A stretch of DNA of 64,000 nt. Origin: Solirubrobacter soli DSM 22325 (GTDB lineage: Bacteria > Actinomycetota > Thermoleophilia > Solirubrobacterales > Solirubrobacteraceae). The notes beneath the pieces were generated by a model that saw only the letters and a list, made by a program, of their open reading frames with translations, searched no databases and was not told the DNA's origin. Position numbers and translations under genes: made by a program. The DNA lies in assembly GCF_000423665.1 (NCBI RefSeq), contig NZ_KE384072.1, positions 186,001 to 250,000 of the forward strand. Direction: 5' to 3'. The first letter of the stretch is position 1. The number at the start of each line of letters is the position of its first letter. Positions 15,213-22,762 of this stretch are shown in pieces.

Positions 15213-16406
15213 ATGAGCGACATCCTCCAGAGCAACCTGCGGGAGTCCAACCGCTTGCGCGTGCTGGAGCTGCTGCTGCGGCATCCCTCGCGTTCGCGGG
15301 CGGAGCTCGGGCGCCGGCTCGGGCTCTCGCGCGCGACCGTGACCGCCGTGCTCTCCGAGCTCGAGCGGGCGGGGATGGTCTCCCAGCAGTCCGAGGAGCT
15401 GGGCGACGCGGGGCGCAAGGCGATCGGGCGGCCCCCGCTGCACGTGTCGCTCGCGCCGGACGCGGCGTACGCGGTCGGGCTGGACTTCGGGCACCGCCAC
15501 GTGCGCGCCGCCGTCTGCGACCTCGGCGGGACGATCGTCGCGCAGCGCTGGGCGGAGAGCGACGTCGACGAGCGGCCGTTCGAGAGCTTCGACCAGGCAC
15601 GTGAGCTCGCAGCGGGCGCGCTGACCGACGCCGGCGTGGACGCGGCGCGGGTGATCGGCGCCGGGGCCGGGCTTCCCGCGCCCGTCGACGTGACGACCGG
15701 CAGTGTCTACGCCGAAGGCATCCTCCCCGGGTGGGCCGGCATCGTGCCCGCGACGGAGCTCGAGCAGCGCCTCGCGATGCCGGTGCAGGTGGAGAACGAC
15801 GCCAACGCGGGCGCGATCGGCGAGCACCTCTTCGGCGCCGGGCGCGGCGTCGCCGACATGATCTACGTGCAGCTCGCGGCGGGCATCGGCGTCGGGATGA
15901 TCCTCGGCGGGCGGCCGTTCCGGGGCGCGGTCGGCGTCGCGGGCGAGATCGGCCACACGACCGCGGTGCCCGGCGGGCGGCTCTGTCGCTGCGGGAACCG
16001 AGGCTGCCTGGAGACGATCGCCAGCTCGGTCGCGGTCGGCGAGCTCGTGGAGCGCAGCGGCGGCGGTGGCGGGTCGATGCCGGAGCTGCTCGAGCGGCTG
16101 CGAGCCGGCGACCGCGGCGTCACGCGGGCGTTGGCGGACGCGGGCGCGGCGGTCGGCGTCGCGCTGACGTCGATGGTCAATCTCCTGAATCCGTCGGTGC
16201 TGATCATCGGCGGCGAGCTCTCCGAGGCGGGCGACGTGCTGCTCGACCCGATCCGCGCGGAGATCGCGCGCTCGGCGCTCCCGCCCGCAGCCGCCGCCGT
16301 GCGGGTCGTGGGTGCCGAGCTCGGCACCCGCGCCGAGGCACTCGGCGCCGCGTCGATCCAGCTCGCGCGCGCACCGCAGGCGCTGGCGGAGCGGCTCGGG
16401 CCGTGA
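15213..16406 (+). CDS. ROK-family transcriptional regulator (NagC/XylR-type)
   Basis: A 397-residue regulator with an N-terminal winged helix (RLRVLELLLRHPSRSRAELG, GLSRATVTAVLSELERAGMV) fused to a ROK sugar-kinase fold. The kinase-like part has GLDFGHRHVRAAVCDLGG, the VENDANAGAIGEHLFGAG segment and the ROK zinc/consensus box CRCGNRGCLE after the sugar-binding EIGHT. Members repress carbohydrate genes and release DNA on sugar binding. The stop overlaps the GTG start of the next gene (GTGA). The regulated sugar is unknown. Confidence 0.9.
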   Translation: MSDILQSNLRESNRLRVLELLLRHPSRSRAELGRRLGLSRATVTAVLSELERAGMVSQQSEELGDAGRKAIGRPPLHVSLAPDAAYAVGLDFGHRHVRAAVCDLGGTIVAQRWAESDVDERPFESFDQARELAAGALTDAGVDAARVIGAGAGLPAPVDVTTGSVYAEGILPGWAGIVPATELEQRLAMPVQVENDANAGAIGEHLFGAGRGVADMIYVQLAAGIGVGMILGGRPFRGAVGVAGEIGHTTAVPGGRLCRCGNRGCLETIASSVAVGELVERSGGGGGSMPELLERLRAGDRGVTRALADAGAAVGVALTSMVNLLNPSVLIIGGELSEAGDVLLDPIRAEIARSALPPAAAAVRVVGAELGTRAEALGAASIQLARAPQALAERLGP

Positions 16407-17539
16407 GTGTCTACGCGCGTCACGAGGAAGCCGTCCTGCGCTTCTTCATGGAGCGTGTGCGCTCGCCCGCGCTCGCGTGCGACCTGACCGCCGAGACGTT
16501 CGCGACCGCGCTGGTGGAGACGTTGGACCCGTCGCGCCAAACCGAGGCGGAGTGGGTGCTCGGGCTCGCCAACGCGCAGCTGCTGCGCGCCTACCGGGTC
16601 GGCACGGTCGACGACGCCGCACGGACGCGGTTGAAGCTGCCGCCGGTCGTGCTCGACGACCGCACGCTCGACCGCGTGTGGGGATTGCGCGGCGAGGATC
16701 GCAACGACGCGCGCAAGCCGAGGTTGTCGCCGCGGGTGGTGGTGGGCGAGGCGGCCCGCGGGCGCGGCGTGGTCGGGGCGGTCGCGGCGGGCGCGGGCGG
16801 CGCGGGCGGCGCGGCCGGCGCGGGCGGCGCGGCCGGCGCGGCCGGCGCGGCCGGCGCGGCCGGCGCGGCCGGCGCGGCCGGCGCGGGCGGCGCGGCCGGC
16901 GCGGGCGGCGCGGCCGGCGCGGGCGGCGCGGGCGGCGCGGCCGGCGCGGCCGGCGCGGCCGGCGCGGGCGGCGCGGCCGGCGCGGGCGGCGCGGGCGGCG
17001 CCGCGAGTGTCGAGTTTCGCGCGGACAGCGCGCGAACCTCGACACTCGCGAGCGGTGAGGTGGTGTTGCCGGGCCTCGCGGCTGCGTTGGACGCCGTCGC
17101 CGAGCGGCAGCGGGGCGGGCGGACGCGGCGTCGGCGGCTCGTGATCGCGGCGCGGGTGGTGCTCGCGCTGGTCACGGTCACGTGGGTGGCCGGGGAGGCG
17201 GTCATTCCCGATCGGCCGGCGTCGGCCAGCGGGCAATGGCTGCCGTACGAGACCGAGCACGCACGCGGCGAGTTCCCGCGGACGTGGTACATGGCGGAGC
17301 CGGGTAGCGCCGAGTTCACGACATTCGCGACCGGCGATCGCGTCCGCTGCGCCGCGATGGGCGCGCGGGACGCGCTCGTGTCGATCACCGCCCGCCGCCC
17401 GGACAACCCACGTTGCGCGGGGAAGGTCGAGCGGCTCCGGCACGGCCTGTGGGCGTTCGTCGTGCTCGGCCCACGGGCGCCGGAGGCGGTGCGCGACGAG
17501 GCGGCCGCGATCGTCGAGCGCGTCAGACGTCCTGCTTGA
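16403..17539 (+). CDS. Sigma-factor-like region fused to Gly-Ala repeat, membrane span and extracytoplasmic domain
   Basis: A 378-residue protein from a GTG at 16403 that overlaps the ROK stop. Residues 1-95 look like ECF sigma region 2 and linker (VYARHEEAVLRFFMERVRSP, ACDLTAETFATALVETLDPS, LKLPPVVLDDRTLDRVWGL). No region 4 HTH follows. Residues 130-201 are 24 tandem Gly-Ala-(Gly/Ala) triplets. A basic stretch RTRRRRLVIAARVVLALVTV then forms one membrane span near residues 245-265. The C-terminal 110 residues (QWLPYETEHARGEFPRTWYM and two cysteines) would be outside. No function is assigned; a membrane-tethered regulator is an inference. Confidence 0.65.
   Translation: MSVYARHEEAVLRFFMERVRSPALACDLTAETFATALVETLDPSRQTEAEWVLGLANAQLLRAYRVGTVDDAARTRLKLPPVVLDDRTLDRVWGLRGEDRNDARKPRLSPRVVVGEAARGRGVVGAVAAGAGGAGGAAGAGGAAGAAGAAGAAGAAGAAGAGGAAGAGGAAGAGGAGGAAGAAGAAGAGGAAGAGGAGGAASVEFRADSARTSTLASGEVVLPGLAAALDAVAERQRGGRTRRRRLVIAARVVLALVTVTWVAGEAVIPDRPASASGQWLPYETEHARGEFPRTWYMAEPGSAEFTTFATGDRVRCAAMGARDALVSITARRPDNPRCAGKVERLRHGLWAFVVLGPRAPEAVRDEAAAIVERVRRPA
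16790..17005 (+). repeat. 24-copy 9-bp minisatellite (GGCGCGGSC) encoding Gly-Ala-Gly/Ala
   Basis: Twenty-four uninterrupted 9-bp units, GGCGCGGCC or GGCGCGGGC, differ only at the eighth base, plus one GCC/GCG variant at the end. The period is in frame, so copy-number change would lengthen or shorten the linker of the encoded protein without a frameshift. It directly abuts a 49-bp palindrome. Confidence 0.95.
17002..17050. repeat. 49-bp two-step palindrome inside the coding sequence
   Basis: CGCGAGTGTCGAG at 17002-17014 pairs perfectly with CTCGACACTCGCG at 17038-17050. After one mismatch, TTCGCGCG pairs with CGCGCGAA around a five-base loop GACAG. The palindrome is translated as part of the protein at the end of the Gly-Ala repeat. 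A strong hairpin could form in DNA or mRNA. Confidence 0.9.
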
Positions 17540-18119
17540 GCACGTGCAGGCCTGAGAGCGGCCCGCCGCCCGCCGCCATGAACGCGCCACCCTCGTGCAG
17601 CGAGCCGACGTCGATCGTCGCGAACCCGAACGCGTCGATGACCGCCGCGAACCGTTCCTTCGCGCCCGCGTCGTCACCCGCGTAGAAGACGACCTGGCGC
17701 CCCTCGGCATGGCGGGGGTCGGCCGCGATCACCCGCGCGAACATCGTGTTGAAGGCCTTGACGACGTGCGCGCCCGGGGCCAGCGACGCCACCCGCTCGC
17801 TGCTCGTGCCGTCGCCGAAGTCCTCGACCTGCAGCGGCGAGAAGCTGATGAACGCGTTGGTGGCGTCGATCAGCACCTGGCCGTCCCAGCTCAGCCCGGC
17901 GAGCGCGTCGGGGACCGCGCGCCACGGCACGGCGAGCAGGACGAGCTCCGCCGACGCGGCCTCGGCGACCGTCCCGGGCGTCGCGCCGACCTCCGCGGCG
18001 GCCGCGGCCAGCGACTCCCCGCCGCGGCGGCTGGCGATGGTCACGTCATGTCCGGCGGCGACCGCATGGCGGGCGACCGCCTGCCCGATGTTGCCCGCCC
18101 CGAGGATTCCGAATCTCAT
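17523..18119 (-). CDS. NADPH-dependent F420 reductase-like (NAD(P)-binding) oxidoreductase
   Basis: A 198-residue Rossmann protein starting MRFGILGAGNIGQAVARHAV, with the GxGxxG loop and the following TIASRRG NADP-phosphate pocket. LLAVPWRAVPDALAGL, DATNAF and VKAFNTMFARV are typical of the F420H2:NADP oxidoreductase (NpdG-like) group. It would move hydride between NADP and coenzyme F420, or act as a related reductase. It overlaps the convergent sigma-like gene by 17 nt and lies 34 nt downstream of the indolepyruvate oxidoreductase gene. Confidence 0.82.
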   Translation of the reverse strand: MRFGILGAGNIGQAVARHAVAAGHDVTIASRRGGESLAAAAAEVGATPGTVAEAASAELVLLAVPWRAVPDALAGLSWDGQVLIDATNAFISFSPLQVEDFGDGTSSERVASLAPGAHVVKAFNTMFARVIAADPRHAEGRQVVFYAGDDAGAKERFAAVIDAFGFATIDVGSLHEGGAFMAAGGGPLSGLHVLKQDV

Positions 18120-18153
18120 ACCGCGACCCTACGGGTGCGGCACATCGTTCCCT

Positions 18154-21100
18154 CTAGGACGCGTTGCTTGACGTACGGAGTAATTTGTCCGCCGCCTCGC
18201 GGAACCGTGAGACGTTGGCCAGCTTGATGTCCTCGTAGCCGCGGACGACGTCCGCGAGATCCGCGACGTCGACCGCGACCGACGCCGGCGCCGAGGCCAC
18301 CAGAGCGAGGTACTCCTCGGGCAGCGCGCGTTCCACACGCCGCACCTCGGCCCGCCCGAACGGGTCGAACGCGGTCCCGCGCAGACGCCGCCCAGCCCGC
18401 AGCAGCCGGAACGCCGGGACGAACCAGGCGCCGAGCTTGAGCTTGCGGTCCATCCCCAGCGCCCGCAGGACCGGCGGGTGCAGGAGGAACTTGACCTTCG
18501 CCCCCTCGGGCAGATCGCGCAGGCCGAGCAGGTGCAGGCGCGCGACCTCGTACTCGTCCTTGTAGGCGGTCAGCTTGTGCAGGCCGCGGGCGACCGCGAG
18601 CGTGAGCGCGTCGTCGCCGCGCGCGGCCACGGTCTCCAGCGCCTCTGCGTAGCGCTCGGCGGCACGCCGCCCGCCCCAGCCGACCAGGTCCGGGATGCGG
18701 ATCTCCAGCAGCCGCCGCAGCTCGCCCTCGGCCGGCGCGAGCCGGTCGACGAGCGCGCGCTCGGCCCGCGTCAGCTCCACGCGTGCCTCACGCGGCGCGA
18801 GCAGCTCGGCCACCGCCTCGGGCGCGCCGACGACCGCGCGGCCCCAGTCGAACGCGAGCAGGTTCTGCTCGACCGCCACCCCGTTGAGCTCGAACGCCTG
18901 CCGCAGCGCGCCCAGCGAGACCGGGATCGTCCCCAGCTGCCACGCGGCGCCGAGCACCATCACGTTCGCGGGCATGTGGTCGCCGAACAGCTTCAGCGCC
19001 AGCTCCTGCGCGTCGAAGAAGCGCGCCTCGCGCGTGGCGGCGTCGATCCCCGCCCGCGCGGCACTGAGGTCCGGTGCGCCGGCACGCACGTTCACCACCA
19101 TCTCAGCGGTGGGAACGACGCTGGTGGAGATCGCCGCCACGGTCCGTGCCGGATCGGTCATCGCGAGGTGCTGAGCGGTCGCGGTGGCGATCACGTCGAG
19201 GCCGACGAGCACATCGACCGCGCCCGCCGACGGGGTCGGCACGCCGCCGTCGCCGCCGATGTGCACGTCCGAGGAGACCGGGCCCGCCTTCTGCGAAAGC
19301 CCCGTCATGTCCAATCCCTGGACGGAGCGGCCGTCGAGCATCGCGGCCATCCCGAGCACCTGGCTGACGGTCACGACACCCGTGCCGCCGATCCCCACGA
19401 GCCGCACGCGGGCCTCCGACACAGCGATCGTCGGCTCGCCCAGGTCCGGCGCGGCCGGCGCGACCTTGCGGGCCGCCTTCGGCGCGATCACCTCCATGAA
19501 CGACGGGCAGTCGCCCTCGAGGCAGGAGAAGTCCTTGTTGCACGAGCTCTGGTGGATGCGGGTCTTGCGGCCGAACTCGGTCTCGACCGGCTCGACGGAC
19601 AGGCAGCCCGACTTCTCGCCGCAGTCGCCGCAGCCCTCGCAGACGCGCTCGTTGATCCGGACCTCCTGCGGCGGCGCCGCCACCGTCCCGCGCTTGCGGG
19701 CACGGCGCAGCTCGGTCGCGCAGGCCTGGTCGTGGATCAGCACGGTCACGCCCTCCACCGCGGCGAGCTCCTTCTGCGCGCGCCGCAGCTGCTTGCGCGG
19801 GCGGACCTCGTAGGAGACGCCCTCGTGCCGCGACGGGTCCTCGGTGGTGACGATCACCCGCTTGACGCCCTCGGCCTTCAGCGAGCCGATCAGGTCGGTG
19901 ATCGACATCCCGCCCGGGACGTCCTGCCCGCCCGTCATCGCGACCGTGCCGTTGTAGAGGACCTTGTAGGTGACGTTCAGCTTCGCCGCCACCGCCGCGC
20001 GGATCGCCAGCGAGCCCGAGTGGTGCAGCGTCCCGTCGCCGAGGTTCTGGACGAAGTGGCGTGGCTCGAGGAACGGCGCGGCGCCGATCCACTGCACCCC
20101 CTCCCCGCCCATCTGCGTGAGCCCGCGCACGTCGCCCGCATTCGCGCCGCCGAGCATGACCATCGTGTGGCAGCCGATGCCGGCGCCGACGAGCGTGGAG
20201 TCGTCGACCTGGGTGGAGGTGTTGTGCGGGCAGCCGGAGCAGAAGTGCGGCGCGCGGGTCGCGCCGACGAGCGGGACCTCGACCACGCGGGGCGCGAACG
20301 GCACGCCGAGCCGCGGCGCCAGCACGGCGGCGATCTTGTCGGCGTTCAGCGCGCCCGTCGACGGCACGAGCCGGGCGCCCGCCTCGTCGCGCTCGCCGAG
20401 CACGCGCGGCCCCACGCCGTAGAGCGCCTCTTTGACGAGCCGCTCGAGGAACGGGCCCTTGTCCTCGATGACGACGATCTCGTCGAGCCCGGCCGCGAAC
20501 TCGCGGACGATCCGGGGCTCCAGCGGGAACGGCATGCCGATCGCCAGCACGCGGACGTCGTCGACGCCGAGGTCAATCAGGGCCTGCAGCGTCTGCTGGG
20601 CGGCGACGCCGGAGGCGACGACCCCGAAGCGGGCGCCCGACGGCCCGACGATGCGGTTGACCCCGTTCAGCCGCGCGTATTCCAGAGCCAGCGGCAGCCG
20701 GACCTCGCGCAGCGTGCGCTCGAGCTCGAGCGAGTGCGGCGTCAGCAGGTGCGGGCTCGGGCGGTGGACGTACGGCGCGCCCTCCCACTCGAGGATCGGC
20801 ATCAGCGGGGTGATGCGGCCCGCGCCGACCTGGATCGCGGCGGTCGCGTCGGCGACCTCGGTCGGGACCTTCAGCGCCGACCACAGCCCCGAGGCGCGCG
20901 AGCACGCGATCGCGTGGCGGCCGAGATCCAAGGCTTCCTGCACCGTCCCCGGTGCGAAGACGGGAACCTCGAGCGCCGCCAGCAGCGACTCCGACGCGCT
21001 CGGCAGCGTCGAGGACTTCGATTGCGGATCGTCGCCGCACAGCGCGAGGACGCCGCCGTTCGGGTCGGTGCCGGCGTAGTTGCCGTGGCGGATCGCGTCG

Positions 21101-21465
21101 GCGGCGCGATCGACGCCGGGCGCCTTGCCGTACCAGACGCCCAACACGCCCTCGACCCGCGCGCCCGGCAGCTGGGACGCCATCTGCGAGCCCCAGACCG
21201 CGGTCGCCCCCAGCTCCTCGTTGACGCCCGGCCGGTGGACGAGCCCGTCGACGTTCAGTCGCGCCAGCTCCTTGTCCAGCCCGCCCAGCGGCGAGCCCTG
21301 ATAGCCCGAGGCGAGGATGCCGCGGCGCGGGCCGTCGGCAGCGCGCTGATCGATCAGCAGGCGCACGAGCGCCTGGACGCCGGAGAGGAAGACCTGGCCG
21401 TCAGCGGCCTCGTAGCGATCCGCAAGCCGCGCGGGACGCCGGTGGGAGATCGGGAGCACCGCCAT
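18154..21465 (-). CDS. Indolepyruvate:ferredoxin oxidoreductase, fused alpha-beta type
   Basis: An 1103-residue 2-oxoacid:ferredoxin oxidoreductase with all domains in one chain. The N-terminal pyrimidine-binding part begins after VFLSGVQALVRLLIDQRAAD with GYQGSPLGGLDKELA. The ThDP domain has HFCSGCPHNTST, GIGCHTMVMLGG and GDGTLHHSGSLAIRAAVAAK. Cysteine clusters VCEGCGDCGEKSGC and SCNKDFSCLEGDCPSF are iron-sulfur ligands, and the gamma-type domain has VRLVGIGGTGVVTVSQVLG. It decarboxylates aryl pyruvates from aromatic amino acids to aryl-acyl-CoA. ATG at 21465 is used; it lacks a clear Shine-Dalgarno site. Just upstream lie the 163-nt repeat and a FadR-type regulator on the same strand. Confidence 0.92.
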   Translation of the reverse strand: MAVLPISHRRPARLADRYEAADGQVFLSGVQALVRLLIDQRAADGPRRGILASGYQGSPLGGLDKELARLNVDGLVHRPGVNEELGATAVWGSQMASQLPGARVEGVLGVWYGKAPGVDRAADAIRHGNYAGTDPNGGVLALCGDDPQSKSSTLPSASESLLAALEVPVFAPGTVQEALDLGRHAIACSRASGLWSALKVPTEVADATAAIQVGAGRITPLMPILEWEGAPYVHRPSPHLLTPHSLELERTLREVRLPLALEYARLNGVNRIVGPSGARFGVVASGVAAQQTLQALIDLGVDDVRVLAIGMPFPLEPRIVREFAAGLDEIVVIEDKGPFLERLVKEALYGVGPRVLGERDEAGARLVPSTGALNADKIAAVLAPRLGVPFAPRVVEVPLVGATRAPHFCSGCPHNTSTQVDDSTLVGAGIGCHTMVMLGGANAGDVRGLTQMGGEGVQWIGAAPFLEPRHFVQNLGDGTLHHSGSLAIRAAVAAKLNVTYKVLYNGTVAMTGGQDVPGGMSITDLIGSLKAEGVKRVIVTTEDPSRHEGVSYEVRPRKQLRRAQKELAAVEGVTVLIHDQACATELRRARKRGTVAAPPQEVRINERVCEGCGDCGEKSGCLSVEPVETEFGRKTRIHQSSCNKDFSCLEGDCPSFMEVIAPKAARKVAPAAPDLGEPTIAVSEARVRLVGIGGTGVVTVSQVLGMAAMLDGRSVQGLDMTGLSQKAGPVSSDVHIGGDGGVPTPSAGAVDVLVGLDVIATATAQHLAMTDPARTVAAISTSVVPTAEMVVNVRAGAPDLSAARAGIDAATREARFFDAQELALKLFGDHMPANVMVLGAAWQLGTIPVSLGALRQAFELNGVAVEQNLLAFDWGRAVVGAPEAVAELLAPREARVELTRAERALVDRLAPAEGELRRLLEIRIPDLVGWGGRRAAERYAEALETVAARGDDALTLAVARGLHKLTAYKDEYEVARLHLLGLRDLPEGAKVKFLLHPPVLRALGMDRKLKLGAWFVPAFRLLRAGRRLRGTAFDPFGRAEVRRVERALPEEYLALVASAPASVAVDVADLADVVRGYEDIKLANVSRFREAADKLLRTSSNAS

Positions 21466-21505
21466 TGGTAAAAAAGTAGACCAAGCGGTGCGAACCATCA
21501 ACCCC

Positions 21506-21668
21506 GGAGCCGGTTGACGAATACCGGTACGCCCGCTGCGGCGCATCCGCAGCGCCTCGCGCCACCCACGCTGCTCACGGCCCAAAGGGCCGCATCGCGA
21601 GCGCGGCCGGCCCGAGCCACTGGCGGCTACACCACATCGGTCGGACCGACCATTCGTCAACCGACTCC
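21506..21668 (-). repeat. 163-nt hairpin-closed element, copy A
   Basis: Read on the minus strand, the element opens with GGAGUCGGUUGACGAAU and closes with AUUCGUCAACCGGCUCC, which pair over 17 positions with a single U-G wobble. The 129-nt core is about 92% identical to copy B at 61367-61495. It holds further hairpins: GGTCG/CGACC, CGGCCC/GGGCCG around three bases, and CGCTGCGG/CCGCAGCG around ATGCG. The element begins inside the end of the GntR gene, whose stop codon (21657-21659) lies in its first arm, and ends 41 nt before the indolepyruvate oxidoreductase start. No target-site duplication is visible. Confidence 0.85.
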
Positions 21669-22397
21669 CAGGCGGCGCAACTCCCGTCCAGTCTCGGCCT
21701 CCCAGGCACCCTCCATCCCGCGCAGGTGCTCGTCCATCACGGCCGCGATCTCCGCGGGCTCGCCCGCTCGCAAGGCGGCGAGCGTGCGTGTATGGATCTC
21801 CACCACCCATTCCGGGATCGGTGGCTGGCGCAGCGCCAGATCGCGGCCGATCTCGAGCGCCCGCAGCAGCGAGCGCATCAGCCCGACGACGGTCGGGTTG
21901 CCGGTCGCCTCGGCCATCCGCAGGTGGAACTGCATGTCGAGCTGGAGGAAGCGGTCCTCGCGGTCCAGCGGGTCACCCGAGCGCAGCAGCTGCTTATGCG
22001 CCTCGATGGTCAGCTGCATGCGCTCGAAGTCGGCCTCGCGGGCATTGACCGCCGCGAACTGGGCGACCTGCGGCTCGAGCAGGCGCCGCGCCTCGAGCAC
22101 GCTCGCGACCTCGGCCAACCGCACATCGGACTCCTGGCGCAGGAGCTCGATCGGCACGTACCCCGACGCGACGAAGATCCCGCCCGTCGCCCCAGGATGG
22201 ACCTCGAGGACGCCGGCCTTCTGCAGGACCTTGACGGCCTCGCGCAGCGTCGGGCGGCTGATCCGCATCGCCTCGGCCAGCTGGCGTTCCGACGGCAGCC
22301 GGTCGCCCTCGGCGAGCTCGCCGTGCCGGATGCGCTGCGCGATCTGCTCGACCGCGCCTTCGAAGGCCCTGCGTGGGCCGATCGGCTCGAATTCCAC
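21657..22397 (-). CDS. GntR-family regulator, FadR/FCD subfamily
   Basis: A 246-residue regulator. The winged HTH covers QIAQRIRHGELAEGDRLPSE, RQLAEAMRISRPTLREAV and LQKAGVLEVHPGATGG. An FCD effector domain follows, with ARRLLEPQVAQFAAVNARE and HLRMAEATGNPTVVGLMRSL, which holds the usual acidic/histidine metal ligands. It lies on the same strand and upstream of the indolepyruvate oxidoreductase gene and may control it together with the intervening element. Its last three residues and stop codon come from the 163-nt repeat. Confidence 0.9.
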   Translation of the reverse strand: MEFEPIGPRRAFEGAVEQIAQRIRHGELAEGDRLPSERQLAEAMRISRPTLREAVKVLQKAGVLEVHPGATGGIFVASGYVPIELLRQESDVRLAEVASVLEARRLLEPQVAQFAAVNAREADFERMQLTIEAHKQLLRSGDPLDREDRFLQLDMQFHLRMAEATGNPTVVGLMRSLLRALEIGRDLALRQPPIPEWVVEIHTRTLAALRAGEPAEIAAVMDEHLRGMEGAWEAETGRELRRLGVG

Positions 22398-22438
22398 GGC
22401 CTTACCGTCGCATAACCGGTCGTGACGAAGCTGTTCTC

Positions 22439-22762
22439 ATGTCGTTGGAGGATCACGTCGCCGAGGTGCTGCGGGCGGTGCCGCCACGGACGCGCGGCGA
22501 CGTGTGCATGCTGGGCGTGTGGGTGACGGCGCAGGGAAGCGCGGTGATCGGCTGGAACACGTCGAGCTTCAACGGCGCCGCGTGGGAGTGGAACCAGTGG
22601 CGCTTCGCCTGTCCGATCGCGCGCGTCGTCGAGCACGCGCCGCCGCCGGAGCGCATCGAGCAACTTCTGTGCGAGATGCACCGGGACGGGCGGATCGCCG
22701 CCGCGCTCGGCCACGCCGTCGGTTTCATCGTCGACGGCGAACTGGCACCCTGTAGCGCCTGA
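22439..22762 (+). CDS. Hypothetical protein
   Basis: A 107-residue protein from an ATG at 22439, starting MSLEDHVAEVLRAVPPRTRG. A tryptophan-rich centre (GAAWEWNQWRFACPIARVVE) and a C-terminal GFIVDGELAPCSA are its only distinctive features; no signal peptide or span is seen. It is divergent from the FadR-type regulator. Its TGA stop overlaps a CTG that seems to start the next gene, so it heads a three-gene operon with the Gfo/Idh/MocA and aldo/keto reductases. No family is recognised. Confidence 0.6.
   Translation: MSLEDHVAEVLRAVPPRTRGDVCMLGVWVTAQGSAVIGWNTSSFNGAAWEWNQWRFACPIARVVEHAPPPERIEQLLCEMHRDGRIAAALGHAVGFIVDGELAPCSA

Noticed and set aside
16446..17045. Arg-rich and Pro/Arg repeat proteins in other frames of the Gly-Ala minisatellite
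   Set aside because: They are frame-shifted readings of the same 9-bp repeat; the frame with sigma-like N-terminus and membrane span is the coherent one.
18478..21471. 997-codon open frame on the plus strand across the indolepyruvate oxidoreductase
   Set aside because: It is antisense to a complete, motif-verified enzyme, is Arg/Ala/Gly/His-rich without domains, and arises from high-GC codon bias.
21506..21668. Interpreting the 163-nt element as a conventional MITE
   Set aside because: No target-site duplication is seen at either copy and the inverted arms differ between copies with compensation, which is not expected for transposase-recognised ends. It is kept as an alternative, not the main call.
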